Shown in pieces: positions 17,599 through 26,792 of a stretch of DNA of 64,000 nt. Position 1 is the stretch's first letter, and every line of letters begins with the position of its first letter. The translations under genes and the position numbers were made by a program. The notes beneath the pieces are model-generated. The model did not search any database and was not told the DNA's origin. It saw only the letters and a list, made by a program, of their open reading frames with translations. This stretch comes from an uncultured Bacteroidales bacterium (GTDB lineage: Bacteria; Bacteroidota; Bacteroidia; Bacteroidales; P3): contig ONIP01000025.1 in assembly GCA_900317955.1 (NCBI GenBank), forward strand, positions 1 through 64,000. The letters are read 5' to 3'.

Positions 17599-18411
17599 TC
17601 ATATAATAAATATATAACAATAAGCACTCACTACAGGGAGGATGAACAGGAGACTGTCAAAACGGTCAAGGAAACCGCCATGACCAGGCATGATGTTGCC
17701 AGAATCTTTCAGTCCTACTGAACGTTTCAGCATCGATTCGGTCAAGTCGCCAAGTGTTCCTACGACGCTGCAAACCACGGCAAGAACTAACCAGTCGTAC
17801 CATTCTAAAGTGGTGTGGAAAAGGGGACCGACCAAGAGTCCCGTGGCGATGGCAGCGGCAACGCCAATGGCAGTGCCCTCCCAAGTCTTGCCGGGCGAAT
17901 GGCGAGGCCACATCTTGTGCTTACCAACCAGCGAACCGCCCATGTAGGCGAAAGAATCGTTCACCCACACCATAATGATACACATAACCAACACATTCAC
18001 ACCATAATGGAGGAATAGCATAAGAGCCAACGGCAATGCTGCATAGAACATGGGAAGCAAGGTGTGCATAGCATCGGCGAAAGGCTGTTGCGACTGGCGC
18101 CACAGTTGAACGCCCAACGAAACCACAACCGAAACGCCCAACATCCATCTTAGGAATAGAACATTATGAAAAATCCACACGGCAATCATTAGTGCGACAA
18201 AGGCATAACCTAACGGTTTGACAGGGCGGGCATTCTGTTTTTCCACTATACGATAGTATTCGAAAGCACACCCTTCGGCCACAAAAAGTGCAAAGGCTGA
18301 CAGAATGATGATGCCCCATGTATTTCCAACCAGGAGTCCACTGTAAATGGAACCAAGGAAGAGCAAAGCATATACCGTTGCGCTGGCAGTTCTAATCCAA
18401 AAGGTTTTCAT
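17599..18411 (-). CDS. cdsA: Phosphatidate cytidylyltransferase
   Basis: 270 residues and about eight membrane helices. The CDP-diglyceride synthase signature is present at the C-terminus (GDLTESMLKRSVGLKDSGN, then PGHGGFLDRFDS). It makes CDP-diacylglycerol from phosphatidate and CTP. The gene is 36 bases downstream of ftsH, the common Bacteroidota order rsfS-ftsH-cdsA-psd. Confidence 0.95.
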   Translation of the reverse strand: MKTFWIRTASATVYALLFLGSIYSGLLVGNTWGIIILSAFALFVAEGCAFEYYRIVEKQNARPVKPLGYAFVALMIAVWIFHNVLFLRWMLGVSVVVSLGVQLWRQSQQPFADAMHTLLPMFYAALPLALMLFLHYGVNVLVMCIIMVWVNDSFAYMGGSLVGKHKMWPRHSPGKTWEGTAIGVAAAIATGLLVGPLFHTTLEWYDWLVLAVVCSVVGTLGDLTESMLKRSVGLKDSGNIMPGHGGFLDRFDSLLFILPVVSAYCYIFII

Positions 18412-18447
18412 ATTGGCAATAATCTAATTGATTCAATCACTTATTAT

Positions 18448-20553
18448 TTATGTTGTAGCGTCAGGTGTAGCGTCGGACTGCGAAGAAACGTCGGCGTTGT
18501 CCGGTTCTGTTGTCGGAGATTCAACGTCTTGAGAATCGTTTTTTTCAGCAAGTTCAGGAGCATTAGCATCCTCTTTTTCTTTAAGTTGTGCGGCTATGAC
18601 ATCCGCCTCTCTCGGTCCGTAGATGCGTTCTAAGTCGTCGCGGAACAGAACTTCTCTTTCATACAATTGTCCTGCCAACTCATCCAACTGGGAGCGGTGG
18701 CTCGTGATAATCTCCTTTGCACGGGCATAAGCCTCTTCCACAATACGGTTTACTTCAGAGTCAATCACTTCCGCAGTCTTGTCACTGAAGGGCTTGGTAA
18801 ACCCATAGTCAGACTGTCCTGACGAGTCGTAGAAACTGATATTGCCTATTTTGGGGCTCATGCCATAGTAGACGACCATCGACTGAGCCATCTTGGTGGC
18901 ACGTTCCATGTCGTTAAGGGCACCTGTGCCCACTTCACCGAACACAACTTCTTCGGCAGCACGGCCAGCCATGAGACTTGTCATTTCGTCGAACATCTGG
19001 GCGTAAGTCGTAAGATGTCGTTCATCAGGAAGATACCACGCAGCACCGAGTGAGTTGCCACGAGGGACAATTGTCACTTTTATCAAGGGGTTGGCCCAAC
19101 GCAACAACCAGCTCACCGAAGCGTGGCCGCTTTCGTGGTAGGCAACAACACGTTTCTCATGTTCTGTCAGCACCTTGGTACGTTTTTCCAATCCACCCAC
19201 AATGCGGTCTACTGCATCGAGAAAATCTTGGCGTCCAATCTTATGTTTACCTTTGCGGGCAGCACAAAGGGCTGCCTCATTACACACATTGGCAATGTCG
19301 GCACCCGAGAAACCAGGCGTTTGCTTGGCAAGGAAATCCACATCGACAAACTCGCTGTCATCCTTGTCGGTATTTAGTTTCAGGTTGCGCATGTGGACTT
19401 GGAAAATGGCTTTACGCTCTTCAAGATCAGGCAACTCCACATATATCTGGCGGTCGAAACGTCCTGCCCGCAACAATGCCTTGTCGAGAACATCAGCTCG
19501 GTTGGTCGCAGCCAGAACGATAACATTGGTCCCGCTGCTGAAACCATCCATTTCGGTAAGGAGTTGGTTCAGTGTATTCTCGCGCTCGTCATTAGCATTG
19601 CTGAGTCCAGCATGACCACGGGCCCGACCCACAGCGTCGATTTCATCAATGAAGATAATACACGGAGCCTTCTTTTTAGCCTCTTCAAAAAGGTCTCGCA
19701 CTCGCGAAGCACCCACACCCACAAACATCTCCACAAAATCGGAACCCGACATAGAGAAGAACGGGACATTAGCCTCGCCGGCAACAGCCTTGGCCAGCAG
19801 AGTCTTACCCGTACCCGGAGGCCCTACCAAGAGCACTCCCTTAGGAATCTTACCACCAAGGTCGGTATATTTCTTGGGGTTCTTCAGGAAATCAACCACT
19901 TCCATCACCTCTTCTTTGGCACCGGCCAAACCAGCCACATCCTTGAATGTCACATTGGTGGGAGTTTTGCCGTCATAAACCTTGGCTTTATTCTTCCCTA
20001 CTCCAAAAATGCCTCCTCCGCCGCCCATCTGACGCTGCGACAAACGGCTCATAACGATGAAGAAAAGTATCAAAATCAAGAACGGTCCGAAGACAATGAA
20101 AATATCGCGCCACATGCTTGTGCGCTCCTCCGGTGTGAGGTCTATTCTTTGTCCCGTGCGCTCTTCCACTTTCTCAAGGTCTTTTTCGAAGCTTTCAAAA
20201 GTGACAAACTCATATTTATAGAACCCGCCTTCTGGTATCTCTTGTCCCAACATGTTGCGGCCCACCAGGTCTTTGTAACTGGTATCAGACTGCAGTGCAG
20301 ACTTCTTGATGTATACCTCGGCATATTTCTGATTGACAATAACTATCTTAGAGTAGTCCTGTTTCTCAAGTATCGACTCTAATTTTGCCCACTTGATAGG
20401 CTTTGTGGCACCGCCGCCATCCTGTCTGAAAAGCATCCCGCCCAGTCCTATGAGGATGACGCCATATATCACATACATCACCCACCCTTTCTTAGGCTGC
20501 GGCATCTTGTTGCCTCCTTGAGGCTTGCTATCGTTGTTCTTCTGTTGTGGCAT
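18448..20553 (-). CDS. ftsH: ATP-dependent zinc metalloprotease FtsH
   Basis: 701 residues. One membrane helix lies near 25-42 and another near 150-168, with a periplasmic domain between. The AAA domain carries Walker A GPPGTGKT at 244-251, Walker B (IIFIDEID) near 299-306 and the second region of homology ([18 protein letters not shown]). The protease has HESGH at 473-477. The C-terminal 45 residues are acidic and Ser/Thr/Asp-rich, an extension common in the phylum. It degrades misfolded membrane proteins. A Gly-rich linker ([10 protein letters not shown]) follows the second helix. Confidence 0.97.
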   Translation of the reverse strand: MPQQKNNDSKPQGGNKMPQPKKGWVMYVIYGVILIGLGGMLFRQDGGGATKPIKWAKLESILEKQDYSKIVIVNQKYAEVYIKKSALQSDTSYKDLVGRNMLGQEIPEGGFYKYEFVTFESFEKDLEKVEERTGQRIDLTPEERTSMWRDIFIVFGPFLILILFFIVMSRLSQRQMGGGGGIFGVGKNKAKVYDGKTPTNVTFKDVAGLAGAKEEVMEVVDFLKNPKKYTDLGGKIPKGVLLVGPPGTGKTLLAKAVAGEANVPFFSMSGSDFVEMFVGVGASRVRDLFEEAKKKAPCIIFIDEIDAVGRARGHAGLSNANDERENTLNQLLTEMDGFSSGTNVIVLAATNRADVLDKALLRAGRFDRQIYVELPDLEERKAIFQVHMRNLKLNTDKDDSEFVDVDFLAKQTPGFSGADIANVCNEAALCAARKGKHKIGRQDFLDAVDRIVGGLEKRTKVLTEHEKRVVAYHESGHASVSWLLRWANPLIKVTIVPRGNSLGAAWYLPDERHLTTYAQMFDEMTSLMAGRAAEEVVFGEVGTGALNDMERATKMAQSMVVYYGMSPKIGNISFYDSSGQSDYGFTKPFSDKTAEVIDSEVNRIVEEAYARAKEIITSHRSQLDELAGQLYEREVLFRDDLERIYGPREADVIAAQLKEKEDANAPELAEKNDSQDVESPTTEPDNADVSSQSDATPDATT

Positions 20554-20623
20554 TGTGTTTATTAATTAATTCTTTCGAAAAGCGATTTGCGAGTGGTGAA
20601 TCAACTATCCACCTCTCATCCAA

Positions 20624-20968
20624 TCACCTCATCCTTTCGGCATCCTCCCACAGTTGCTCCAGTCTATAAAACTCGCGCTTGGGCTGCAGGAATATATGGA
20701 CAACCACGTCGAAATAATCCATCAAAATCCACTCGGCGTTCATATACCCTTCTACCTTCGACGGGTTAAGCCCGGTGGCTTTCTTCACCACTTCATGAAC
20801 GTGGTCGCTCAACGCACTCACGTGTGCCGGCACATTTCCCGATGCTATTACAAAAAACGCAGCAGGCGCGCTTTGCAGATTACGCATATCGAGTATCTGT
20901 ACGTCTATTCCCTTCTTTTCATCCAATGCTTGCGCGGCCAACTTGGCCAATACTTCCGATTCAGTCAT
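20624..20968 (-). CDS. rsfS: Ribosomal silencing factor RsfS
   Basis: 114 residues, full length for the family. Conserved blocks are LDEKKGIDVQILDMR, FVIASGNVPAHVSALSDHV and EGYMNAEWILMDYFDVVVHIF. It binds L14 and blocks subunit joining when nutrients are short. The start codon overlaps the tsaE end by eight bases. Confidence 0.95.
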   Translation of the reverse strand: MTESEVLAKLAAQALDEKKGIDVQILDMRNLQSAPAAFFVIASGNVPAHVSALSDHVHEVVKKATGLNPSKVEGYMNAEWILMDYFDVVVHIFLQPKREFYRLEQLWEDAERMR

Positions 20969-21383
20969 TTATCTCTTTAGCAATAAGTGTTCTTTTTCCG
21001 TTTTGTTCTGTTATTTTGACCCTTACATAATGCTCGGGCAATAATTGTTCAATCTTTTCAGTCCACTCGGTGAAACAATAGTTTCCGCTGTAAAAATATT
21101 CCTCATAGCCTATGTCATACGCTTCGCCGGGATCTTTTATTCTGTAGAAATCAAAATGATACACCGGCTCACCCTCACTTGTGGTATATTCGTTGATGAT
21201 GGCAAACGTCGGACTGCACACATTCTCTTCCACTCCCAACTGAGCACAAATCTCCTTTATCAGCGTAGTCTTTCCAACACCCATCTTGCCAAAAAAGGCA
21301 AAGAACCTCTCTTCACTGAAAGTACTCAGCAAATCCGATGCCACCGACGGCAACTGTTCCAAATTGTCAAAAACTCTTTCCAA
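20961..21383 (-). CDS. tsaE: tRNA threonylcarbamoyladenosine biosynthesis ATPase TsaE
   Basis: 140 residues from a TTG at 21383; no ATG or GTG is available before the Walker A motif and an in-frame stop lies just upstream. Walker A is FFGKMGVGKTTLI near 31-43. Family blocks VCSPTFAIINEY, VYHFDFYRI and FTEWTEKIEQLLPE are present. It supports t6A37 formation with TsaB/TsaD. The TTG start may keep expression low. Confidence 0.93.
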   Translation of the reverse strand: MERVFDNLEQLPSVASDLLSTFSEERFFAFFGKMGVGKTTLIKEICAQLGVEENVCSPTFAIINEYTTSEGEPVYHFDFYRIKDPGEAYDIGYEEYFYSGNYCFTEWTEKIEQLLPEHYVRVKITEQNGKRTLIAKEIND

Positions 21384-21398
21384 TGTCTTTTCTCTTTC

Positions 21399-21932
21399 CT
21401 ATCTCAATCTGTCGGCTGCACGGACTTTTTCCTCATCTTTTTTAATGGAACGTTGTGCCAAGAACATCAGTACAATAGCCACAATCATAGCCCATGTGGC
21501 AATACCGTATGTCGTCTTCACATCTGTGCCAGCCATGGCCTGCGTGGCTTGGTCCACGAACGAATCCACTGCCCAGATAAACACCAGGAATATGTCTATC
21601 ACGCCCAGCAGAAAACCAACTGCCACCACGCGCATCTGGCGTACCCTGTTCTTATACAAGAAGATACTGCCCAATGCAATCAGTGCGGCAACAATCGTGA
21701 GGGCTATCAGCGGCCACGTATTGACGTATGCCCGCTGGCCTATCTCAACCGGTTCGCCGTTAAGTATTTGCGACATTGTCTCAGGAACCTCCTTGGCAAT
21801 GAGTCTCAAATGTCCCGTAACGGGCACTCCGAGCGGAGCCTTTGCCTCGAACGAGGCTATCGGAAACATAAAACTGACTGCAAATGCACATGCTGCCAAT
21901 ATCAGAAAGATGGTTTGTTTTCTCTGTATCAT
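21399..21932 (-). CDS. DUF4293 family membrane protein
   Basis: 177 residues with four membrane helices, starting MIQRKQTIFLILAACAF and ending in a charged cytoplasmic tail. The N-terminal QRKQTIFL and the overall plan match DUF4293, a Bacteroidota family of unknown function. It is 15 bases before tsaE and 29 bases after the DoxX-type gene, within the long operon. Confidence 0.85.
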   Translation of the reverse strand: MIQRKQTIFLILAACAFAVSFMFPIASFEAKAPLGVPVTGHLRLIAKEVPETMSQILNGEPVEIGQRAYVNTWPLIALTIVAALIALGSIFLYKNRVRQMRVVAVGFLLGVIDIFLVFIWAVDSFVDQATQAMAGTDVKTTYGIATWAMIVAIVLMFLAQRSIKKDEEKVRAADRLR

Positions 21933-21961
21933 AGTATTATGTTATTTATTTTTTCAACTTT

Positions 21962-23113
21962 TTACTCGAACTTAAACTTAAAGTCGGCAATATCTGCGGC
22001 ATTACGGTAATGCCACTTGCCCAGCACCTTACCCTTCTTCAACAGAATGAATCCCGGATTCGAACGCAGCATCGTCTCTATCGCGGTAGCGTCGGCAAAA
22101 TAAAATTCCAGATTATCCAACTTGTTGTCATAAAGGAACATCTCCACATCCTCGGGCAACGCTGAACTGAGCACCACCATCTGCAATCCGTTCTCTTCGG
22201 CAATCTCCATCGCCCGCTGCATGCTCTCAATGCCTTTCGCATTCATCTTCTCCAAATGGTGTATCGTGGAAATCAGCAGATATTCGTCCGAACACAGCAA
22301 CTCTTTCGCGTGGTCGTTCATATCCATGTCCAGCATTGAGAATCCATCTGCCTTAATCTCATGGGGATCAACCACCCGGCTGCTCTCCCACTCCCATGCC
22401 TGCTCCCATGTCGGGTCTTCCATCTTCTTGACCAACTCCGCCGAAAGGAACTCATCCATCTCACCTGTTTCTTTGTTCCGGTAGGTCACGTAACTCTTCA
22501 CTTCGTCGTTGTCGCTCACATCCACCATCTGGTTGCCCACCTTCCAGGGTCTGAAATCTATACAAGGCTCATTGTTAATATTGTACACGCCGAATATCAC
22601 CATTATCACGATGGCGAAAACCATTATCAGCACATCGCGTTCAAAGCGTTTCTTGCGGAAAATGTTCCTCGTCAGGAATATCCATACCGTCGGCACGTCA
22701 AGCACTATATTCTTCCAGAACGTCTGCCAATTTGTCAGTTTTATGGCGTCGCCGAAACAACCGCAGTCCGTCACCTTGTTGGTGATTGCATCCACCAGCG
22801 TCGTAACGGTGAAGAACAGCATCATCAGCACCAGCAGCCACGCACTCAAACGGCGAAAAGCGCCAAACAGCAACATCACACCCACAGTGAACTCTAACAC
22901 AATCAGTGTCATCGACATCAACGGAGCCAGTGGCACCAACCACTCAAAACTCACACCGAAAAACGACCATGCCGTCAAATATTCTGTAATCTTGAATGCT
23001 GTCCCCATCGGGTCGACGCCCTTCACAAATCCGGAGAAGATAAACACCAACCCCACAAACACACGGGCTATCACATTCAATGTCCAGTTCAACTTTGTTT
23101 CTTCAATCTTCAT
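21962..23113 (-). CDS. BT_3928-type DoxX family protein
   Basis: 383 residues. The N-terminal half has four membrane helices of the DoxX type (RVFVGLVFIFSGFVKGVDP, then DCGCFGDAIKLTNWQTF). The C-terminal 180 residues are soluble and resemble a thioredoxin-like domain without a CxxC; its end (NPGFILLKKGKVLGKWHYRNAAD) is typical. DoxX relatives act in redox and respiratory processes, but the role here is not known. It belongs to the operon that starts with the DUF1599 gene 14 bases upstream. Confidence 0.85.
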   Translation of the reverse strand: MKIEETKLNWTLNVIARVFVGLVFIFSGFVKGVDPMGTAFKITEYLTAWSFFGVSFEWLVPLAPLMSMTLIVLEFTVGVMLLFGAFRRLSAWLLVLMMLFFTVTTLVDAITNKVTDCGCFGDAIKLTNWQTFWKNIVLDVPTVWIFLTRNIFRKKRFERDVLIMVFAIVIMVIFGVYNINNEPCIDFRPWKVGNQMVDVSDNDEVKSYVTYRNKETGEMDEFLSAELVKKMEDPTWEQAWEWESSRVVDPHEIKADGFSMLDMDMNDHAKELLCSDEYLLISTIHHLEKMNAKGIESMQRAMEIAEENGLQMVVLSSALPEDVEMFLYDNKLDNLEFYFADATAIETMLRSNPGFILLKKGKVLGKWHYRNAADIADFKFKFE

Positions 23114-23127
23114 ATTCTTATCATTTT

Positions 23128-23757
23128 TTACTCGTTAACAATGGTTGCCGTAGCATCAGCCATTCTTTTCTTTTCCTCTTCAACCCCGGCACCCCTTCTT
23201 ATCAAACAGAAGATGGAATAGTTGATAATGTCCATATATCCACCTTCCACTCCTTCCGAAACAAGCGTATGCCCTTCGTTGTCTTCTATCTGTTTAATTC
23301 GACGCAGTTTCATCAGTATCAGATCCACCATCGAACCCACCCGCATCATGCGCCAGGCCTCGCCATAGTCGTGATTCTTGTCCAGCATCAACTCGGCTGC
23401 ACGAATCAAATGCTTGTCATACAACTCCATGGCTCTCTCCAATGGCAAATCCTGCCCGTCGTCGGGTCCCAACTCTTGCTGTATCAGTGCCATCACGGCA
23501 TAATTCACCATCGCTATAAACTCAGCATCTAAATTCTCGCCTACCCTGTTCTCACCACTCTCTTCAATACTGCGAATCCTGTTGGCCTTGATAAAAATCT
23601 GGTCTGTCAGCGACGGGAGCCTCAACACCCTCCATGAGGTGCCGTAATCACGTGTCTTTTTCTCATATATGTCGCGGCATCGGGCCATCACAGCCTTGAA
23701 CTCCCGCTTGGTCCGAGGAGTCTCTTCTGCCTTCTTATTTTCGTTTATTGTCGTCAT
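23128..23757 (-). CDS. DUF1599 domain protein
   Basis: 209 residues from the ATG at 23757 (an in-frame TTG lies five codons upstream). There are two related halves: KTRDYGTSWRVLRLPSLTDQ and KNHDYGEAWRMMRVGSMVD. The duplicated DYGxxWR units are the DUF1599 signature, related to MazG-like all-alpha pyrophosphatase folds. A nucleotide pyrophosphatase activity is plausible but unproved. It is the first gene of the long minus-strand operon. Confidence 0.85.
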   Translation of the reverse strand: MTTINENKKAEETPRTKREFKAVMARCRDIYEKKTRDYGTSWRVLRLPSLTDQIFIKANRIRSIEESGENRVGENLDAEFIAMVNYAVMALIQQELGPDDGQDLPLERAMELYDKHLIRAAELMLDKNHDYGEAWRMMRVGSMVDLILMKLRRIKQIEDNEGHTLVSEGVEGGYMDIINYSIFCLIRRGAGVEEEKKRMADATATIVNE

Positions 23758-23843
23758 ATTAGCATAACCCAAAACGTCATTTTGTTTTTTTTATTGCTGT
23801 AACACAATTAAAAAACAAAAAAAACGTTTTTACATACAAAAAA

Positions 23844-23851
23844 CAAAGATA
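23844..23851 (-). promoter_or_regulatory. -7 promoter box (TATCTTTG) for the DUF1599-to-C25 operon
   Basis: On the minus strand TATCTTTG matches the -7 consensus about 87 bases before the ATG at 23757. Ten genes follow with gaps below 75 bases or with overlaps, down to the terminator near 12.3 kb, so this may drive the whole unit. Confidence 0.55.
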
Positions 23852-23868
23852 CACATTTTTTTCCATTC

Positions 23869-24753
23869 ATGAACTATCCGATTCAATTTTCCCCTTTCAC
23901 CATTCAATGCCTTCGGCGTTCGGCAACTTTCCAACGCCCAGCAGTCATGGGCATTCTCAACGCCACCCCTGACTCTTTCTACGACGGTGGCCGCTACAAC
24001 ACACCGCAAGCCCTTCTCACCCATGCCCGGCAGCTCCTGGCCGACGGCACCGACATCCTCGACCTCGGTGTCATGTCCTCGCGTCCCGGTGCCGACATCC
24101 TGCCGCCCGACCAAGAGGCCGAGAAACTCTCCTCTCTCGTCGCCCTCCTCCGCAGCCATTTCCCCGACACCCTCATCTCTGTCGACACCTGCCAAAGTCT
24201 CCCTGCTGCCCGTGCCGTCGAAGCCGGTGCCGACATCGTCAACGACATCTCCGGCGGTCAAATCGACCCCCAAATGCTCCCCACAGTCGCCTCCCTCCGC
24301 ATCCCCTATATTCTTATGCACATGCGCGGTACCCCTGCCACCATGCAACTGCCCGAAAACACTCGCTACCACGACATCATCGACGACCTCTCCGCCTACT
24401 TCGAGGAGAAAATCAACCTCCTCCACACCCTCGGCTCCAACCAGGTCATCCTTGACCCTGGTTTCGGCTTCGCCAAAACCCTCGACCAAAACCACGAACT
24501 CCTCCACCGCCTCCCTCAACTCATCGCCCGCTTCCCCCAACTCCCCATGCTCGTGGCCCTGTCCAACAAATCCATGATTACCAAGCGGCTCGCCACCTTC
24601 CCCGACCTCTGCGGACCCGCCACGCCACCCCTCCCCGACTCCGAACTCGGCACTCTCGTTCTCAACACCGTCGCCCTCTGCGGCGGTGCCTCCCTCCTCC
24701 GCGTCCACACTCCGCGCCCCGCCCGTCTCGCCATCAACCTCCTTTTCGGCTGA
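23869..24753 (+). CDS. folP: Dihydropteroate synthase
   Basis: 294 residues. Motifs are VMGILNATPDSFYDGG (pterin-site loop 1), DILDLGVMSSRPGAD (loop 2), VDTCQ, VNDISGG, LMHMRGTP and LDPGFGFAKT, with the final strand RVHTPRPARLA. It joins p-aminobenzoate to hydroxymethyldihydropterin diphosphate in folate synthesis. Loop 2 reads MSSRPGA where most enzymes have ESTRPGA, so Thr is Ser and Glu is Met. It is divergent from DUF1599 and followed by cdaA, a usual order in the phylum. Confidence 0.95.
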   Translation: MNYPIQFSPFTIQCLRRSATFQRPAVMGILNATPDSFYDGGRYNTPQALLTHARQLLADGTDILDLGVMSSRPGADILPPDQEAEKLSSLVALLRSHFPDTLISVDTCQSLPAARAVEAGADIVNDISGGQIDPQMLPTVASLRIPYILMHMRGTPATMQLPENTRYHDIIDDLSAYFEEKINLLHTLGSNQVILDPGFGFAKTLDQNHELLHRLPQLIARFPQLPMLVALSNKSMITKRLATFPDLCGPATPPLPDSELGTLVLNTVALCGGASLLRVHTPRPARLAINLLFG

Positions 24754-24778
24754 AACACCTATTCCCCCCATAAACCTA

Positions 24779-24786
24779 TATTTTTG
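24779..24786 (+). promoter_or_regulatory. Possible -7 box (TATTTTTG) before cdaA
   Basis: TATTTTTG fits TAnnTTTG and lies 74 bases before the cdaA ATG, in the 107-base gap after folP. It would allow separate transcription of cdaA. Confidence 0.45.
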
Positions 24787-24860
24787 TTGCCATACACAAA
24801 ATAAAACAGGCGAAGGGTCGTTATAAATATCTAAAAAAAGTTGAATTAAAACGAATTGAC

Positions 24861-25673
24861 ATGTTCCATTTTCCAATAATACGCATCGTTGACATCCTCG
24901 ACATATTCATCGTTGCCTTCCTCGTTTACCAGCTCTATCGCATGCTGAAAGGCACCAACATCATCCGCATCTTCTGGGCGCTCCTTGTCATGTACATTGC
25001 CTGGCGCATCTTCGAAGCCCTCAACATGCGCTTCTGCAGCCAAATCCTCGGCGGCATCATGAGCATCGGTCTCATTGCCCTCGTCGTCGTCTTCCAACCC
25101 GAAATCCGGAAATTCCTCCTCTTCATCGGTACCAAGACCCAACTCACCGGCGACACCATGGCCAAACGCCTCCAATTCTGGCGCAGCGATGTCAACAAAC
25201 ACAAAGGCCCCAACTTCGAGCCCTACATCCAAGCCTGCATGCACATGTCGCAGAGCAAAACCGGCGCCCTCATCATCTTCAAACGCTCCAACGAAGTTGA
25301 AGAGCTCGTCCGCACAGGCGAAACCGTCAACGCTGTTGCCTCCTCCGCCCTTCTCGAAACCCTTTTCTTCAAAAACTCACCGCTCCACGACGGTGCCGTC
25401 ATCGTCAGCGGCAACCAAATCCTCGCCGCCCGCTGCATCCTTCCCGTCACCTCGCGCACCGACATCGACCCCAACCTCGGCCTGCGCCACCGCAGCGCCA
25501 TCGGCGTCACCGAACAACTCGATGTCATAAGTGTCATCGTCTCCGAAGAGACCGGTGCCATCTCCTACGCCATCGAAGGCGAAATCCACCACAACGTCAC
25601 GCCTGTGCAACTGCGCCACGCCCTCGAAAAATACATCAACAACAGCGAGGACAAAGACTCCGAAACCCTTTAG
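24861..25673 (+). CDS. cdaA: Diadenylate cyclase CdaA
   Basis: 270 residues with three N-terminal membrane helices. The DisA_N domain carries the catalytic DGA motif at 177-179 (SPLHDGAVIV) and RHRSA near 210. It makes cyclic di-AMP from two ATP at the inner membrane. No CdaR or GlmM gene adjoins, unlike in Firmicutes. Confidence 0.95.
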   Translation: MFHFPIIRIVDILDIFIVAFLVYQLYRMLKGTNIIRIFWALLVMYIAWRIFEALNMRFCSQILGGIMSIGLIALVVVFQPEIRKFLLFIGTKTQLTGDTMAKRLQFWRSDVNKHKGPNFEPYIQACMHMSQSKTGALIIFKRSNEVEELVRTGETVNAVASSALLETLFFKNSPLHDGAVIVSGNQILAARCILPVTSRTDIDPNLGLRHRSAIGVTEQLDVISVIVSEETGAISYAIEGEIHHNVTPVQLRHALEKYINNSEDKDSETL

Positions 25674-25755
25674 ACCATCACCCCCTCCCACACCGCCGAC
25701 CCGTTCCCCTTCAAATATGTAAAACATAAATTTTTTATCGAAAAACAATAAATTC

Positions 25756-25785
25756 TTTGTATTTTCAAAAAAAAAAGTATCTTTG
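25756..25785 (+). promoter_or_regulatory. Promoter (TTTG -33, TATCTTTG -7) for the DUF2975/HTH pair
   Basis: TTTG at 25756-25759 and TATCTTTG at 25778-25785 are separated by 18 bases, close to the Bacteroidota -33/-7 arrangement. The leader to the ATG at 25833 is about 40 bases. Confidence 0.7.
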
Positions 25786-25832
25786 CAGCATCAAACAAAA
25801 AGGAAATCTATCGGCAATAACTTTATATATAA

Positions 25833-26504
25833 ATGAAAACCAACTATATAAAGCACGTAAGAATAGTCTATAGCCTCTTTGCAGGCATCCTGATAATCTG
25901 CTTTGGGCTCTTCTTCAGCAACATTATCTCAAGCGAAGACACTCCCCAAATGAGTGCCATCGCCTCCCCAAATTCCGACTACGCCTTCACCATCACCAAC
26001 CTCAACGCCGCCCCTGAACTCTACAACACCGAGCGTCCCATCGCCAACACCCCCGACAGTGTCACAGCCCATGCCCACATCAGCCAATTCGACATGGACT
26101 TCTACACCCGCGACAAAGCCATCCGCAACGACTCACGCATTGGCTGGGTTGTCGCCCTGCAAACCATACAAATCATTTGCTTCATCGCCATTATCGTCCT
26201 CGTCACCATCACCCTCATTTCCTTCTACCGCAGTGCCAAACGCGGACACGTCTTCCCCGAGAAAAAAATCTCCCTCCTCCTTGTCATCGGGATTCTCCTC
26301 GTCGTCTCCTCCCTCTGTGCCGACACCGGCACCTACCTTGAGCGCACCCTCGCCCTCGACCTCCTCCACAACACCCCATGGCAACCCAAAGCAGCCTATA
26401 CCATTCATTTCACCCGCATCTTCTTCGGTCTCACACTAATCTTCCTCTCCCAAGTATTCCGCATCGGTCGCGAACTCCAGGAAGACAATGAACTAACCAT
26501 CTAA
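25833..26504 (+). CDS. DUF2975 membrane protein
   Basis: 223 residues with four membrane helices. A large extracytoplasmic loop lies between helices 1 and 2, and IGWVVALQTIQIICFIAII forms the second helix. DUF2975 proteins usually travel with a small YozG-type HTH regulator, as here. Their function is not established. Confidence 0.8.
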   Translation: MKTNYIKHVRIVYSLFAGILIICFGLFFSNIISSEDTPQMSAIASPNSDYAFTITNLNAAPELYNTERPIANTPDSVTAHAHISQFDMDFYTRDKAIRNDSRIGWVVALQTIQIICFIAIIVLVTITLISFYRSAKRGHVFPEKKISLLLVIGILLVVSSLCADTGTYLERTLALDLLHNTPWQPKAAYTIHFTRIFFGLTLIFLSQVFRIGRELQEDNELTI

Positions 26505-26517
26505 TCCCTCCGCCCCG

Positions 26518-26733
26518 ATGATAGTAGTAAACTTAGACGTAATGATGGCCAAGCGGAAAATATCGCTTACCGAACTCGCCGAACGCGTGGGTCTCACCCC
26601 TGCCAACCTCTCCATCTTCAAAACCGGCAAAGCCCGTGCCGTTCGCTTCAGCACCCTCGAGCGCATCTGCCGCGAACTCGACTGCCAACCTTCCGACCTC
26701 CTCGAATACCGCCCCGACGAACAAGACTCCTGA
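26518..26733 (+). CDS. YozG-type Cro/C1 helix-turn-helix regulator
   Basis: 71 residues. The helix-turn-helix spans about 12-60 (KRKISLTELAERVGLTPANL, then FSTLERICRELDCQPSDLLEY). It is 13 bases downstream of the DUF2975 gene. An internal start at residues 9-10 is possible. It probably regulates its own operon. Confidence 0.88.
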   Translation: MIVVNLDVMMAKRKISLTELAERVGLTPANLSIFKTGKARAVRFSTLERICRELDCQPSDLLEYRPDEQDS

Positions 26734-26792
26734 CTCCATCCATAATTTGAAATAAACAAATAAAATACAAATCAAATTTAAACAACAAACAC

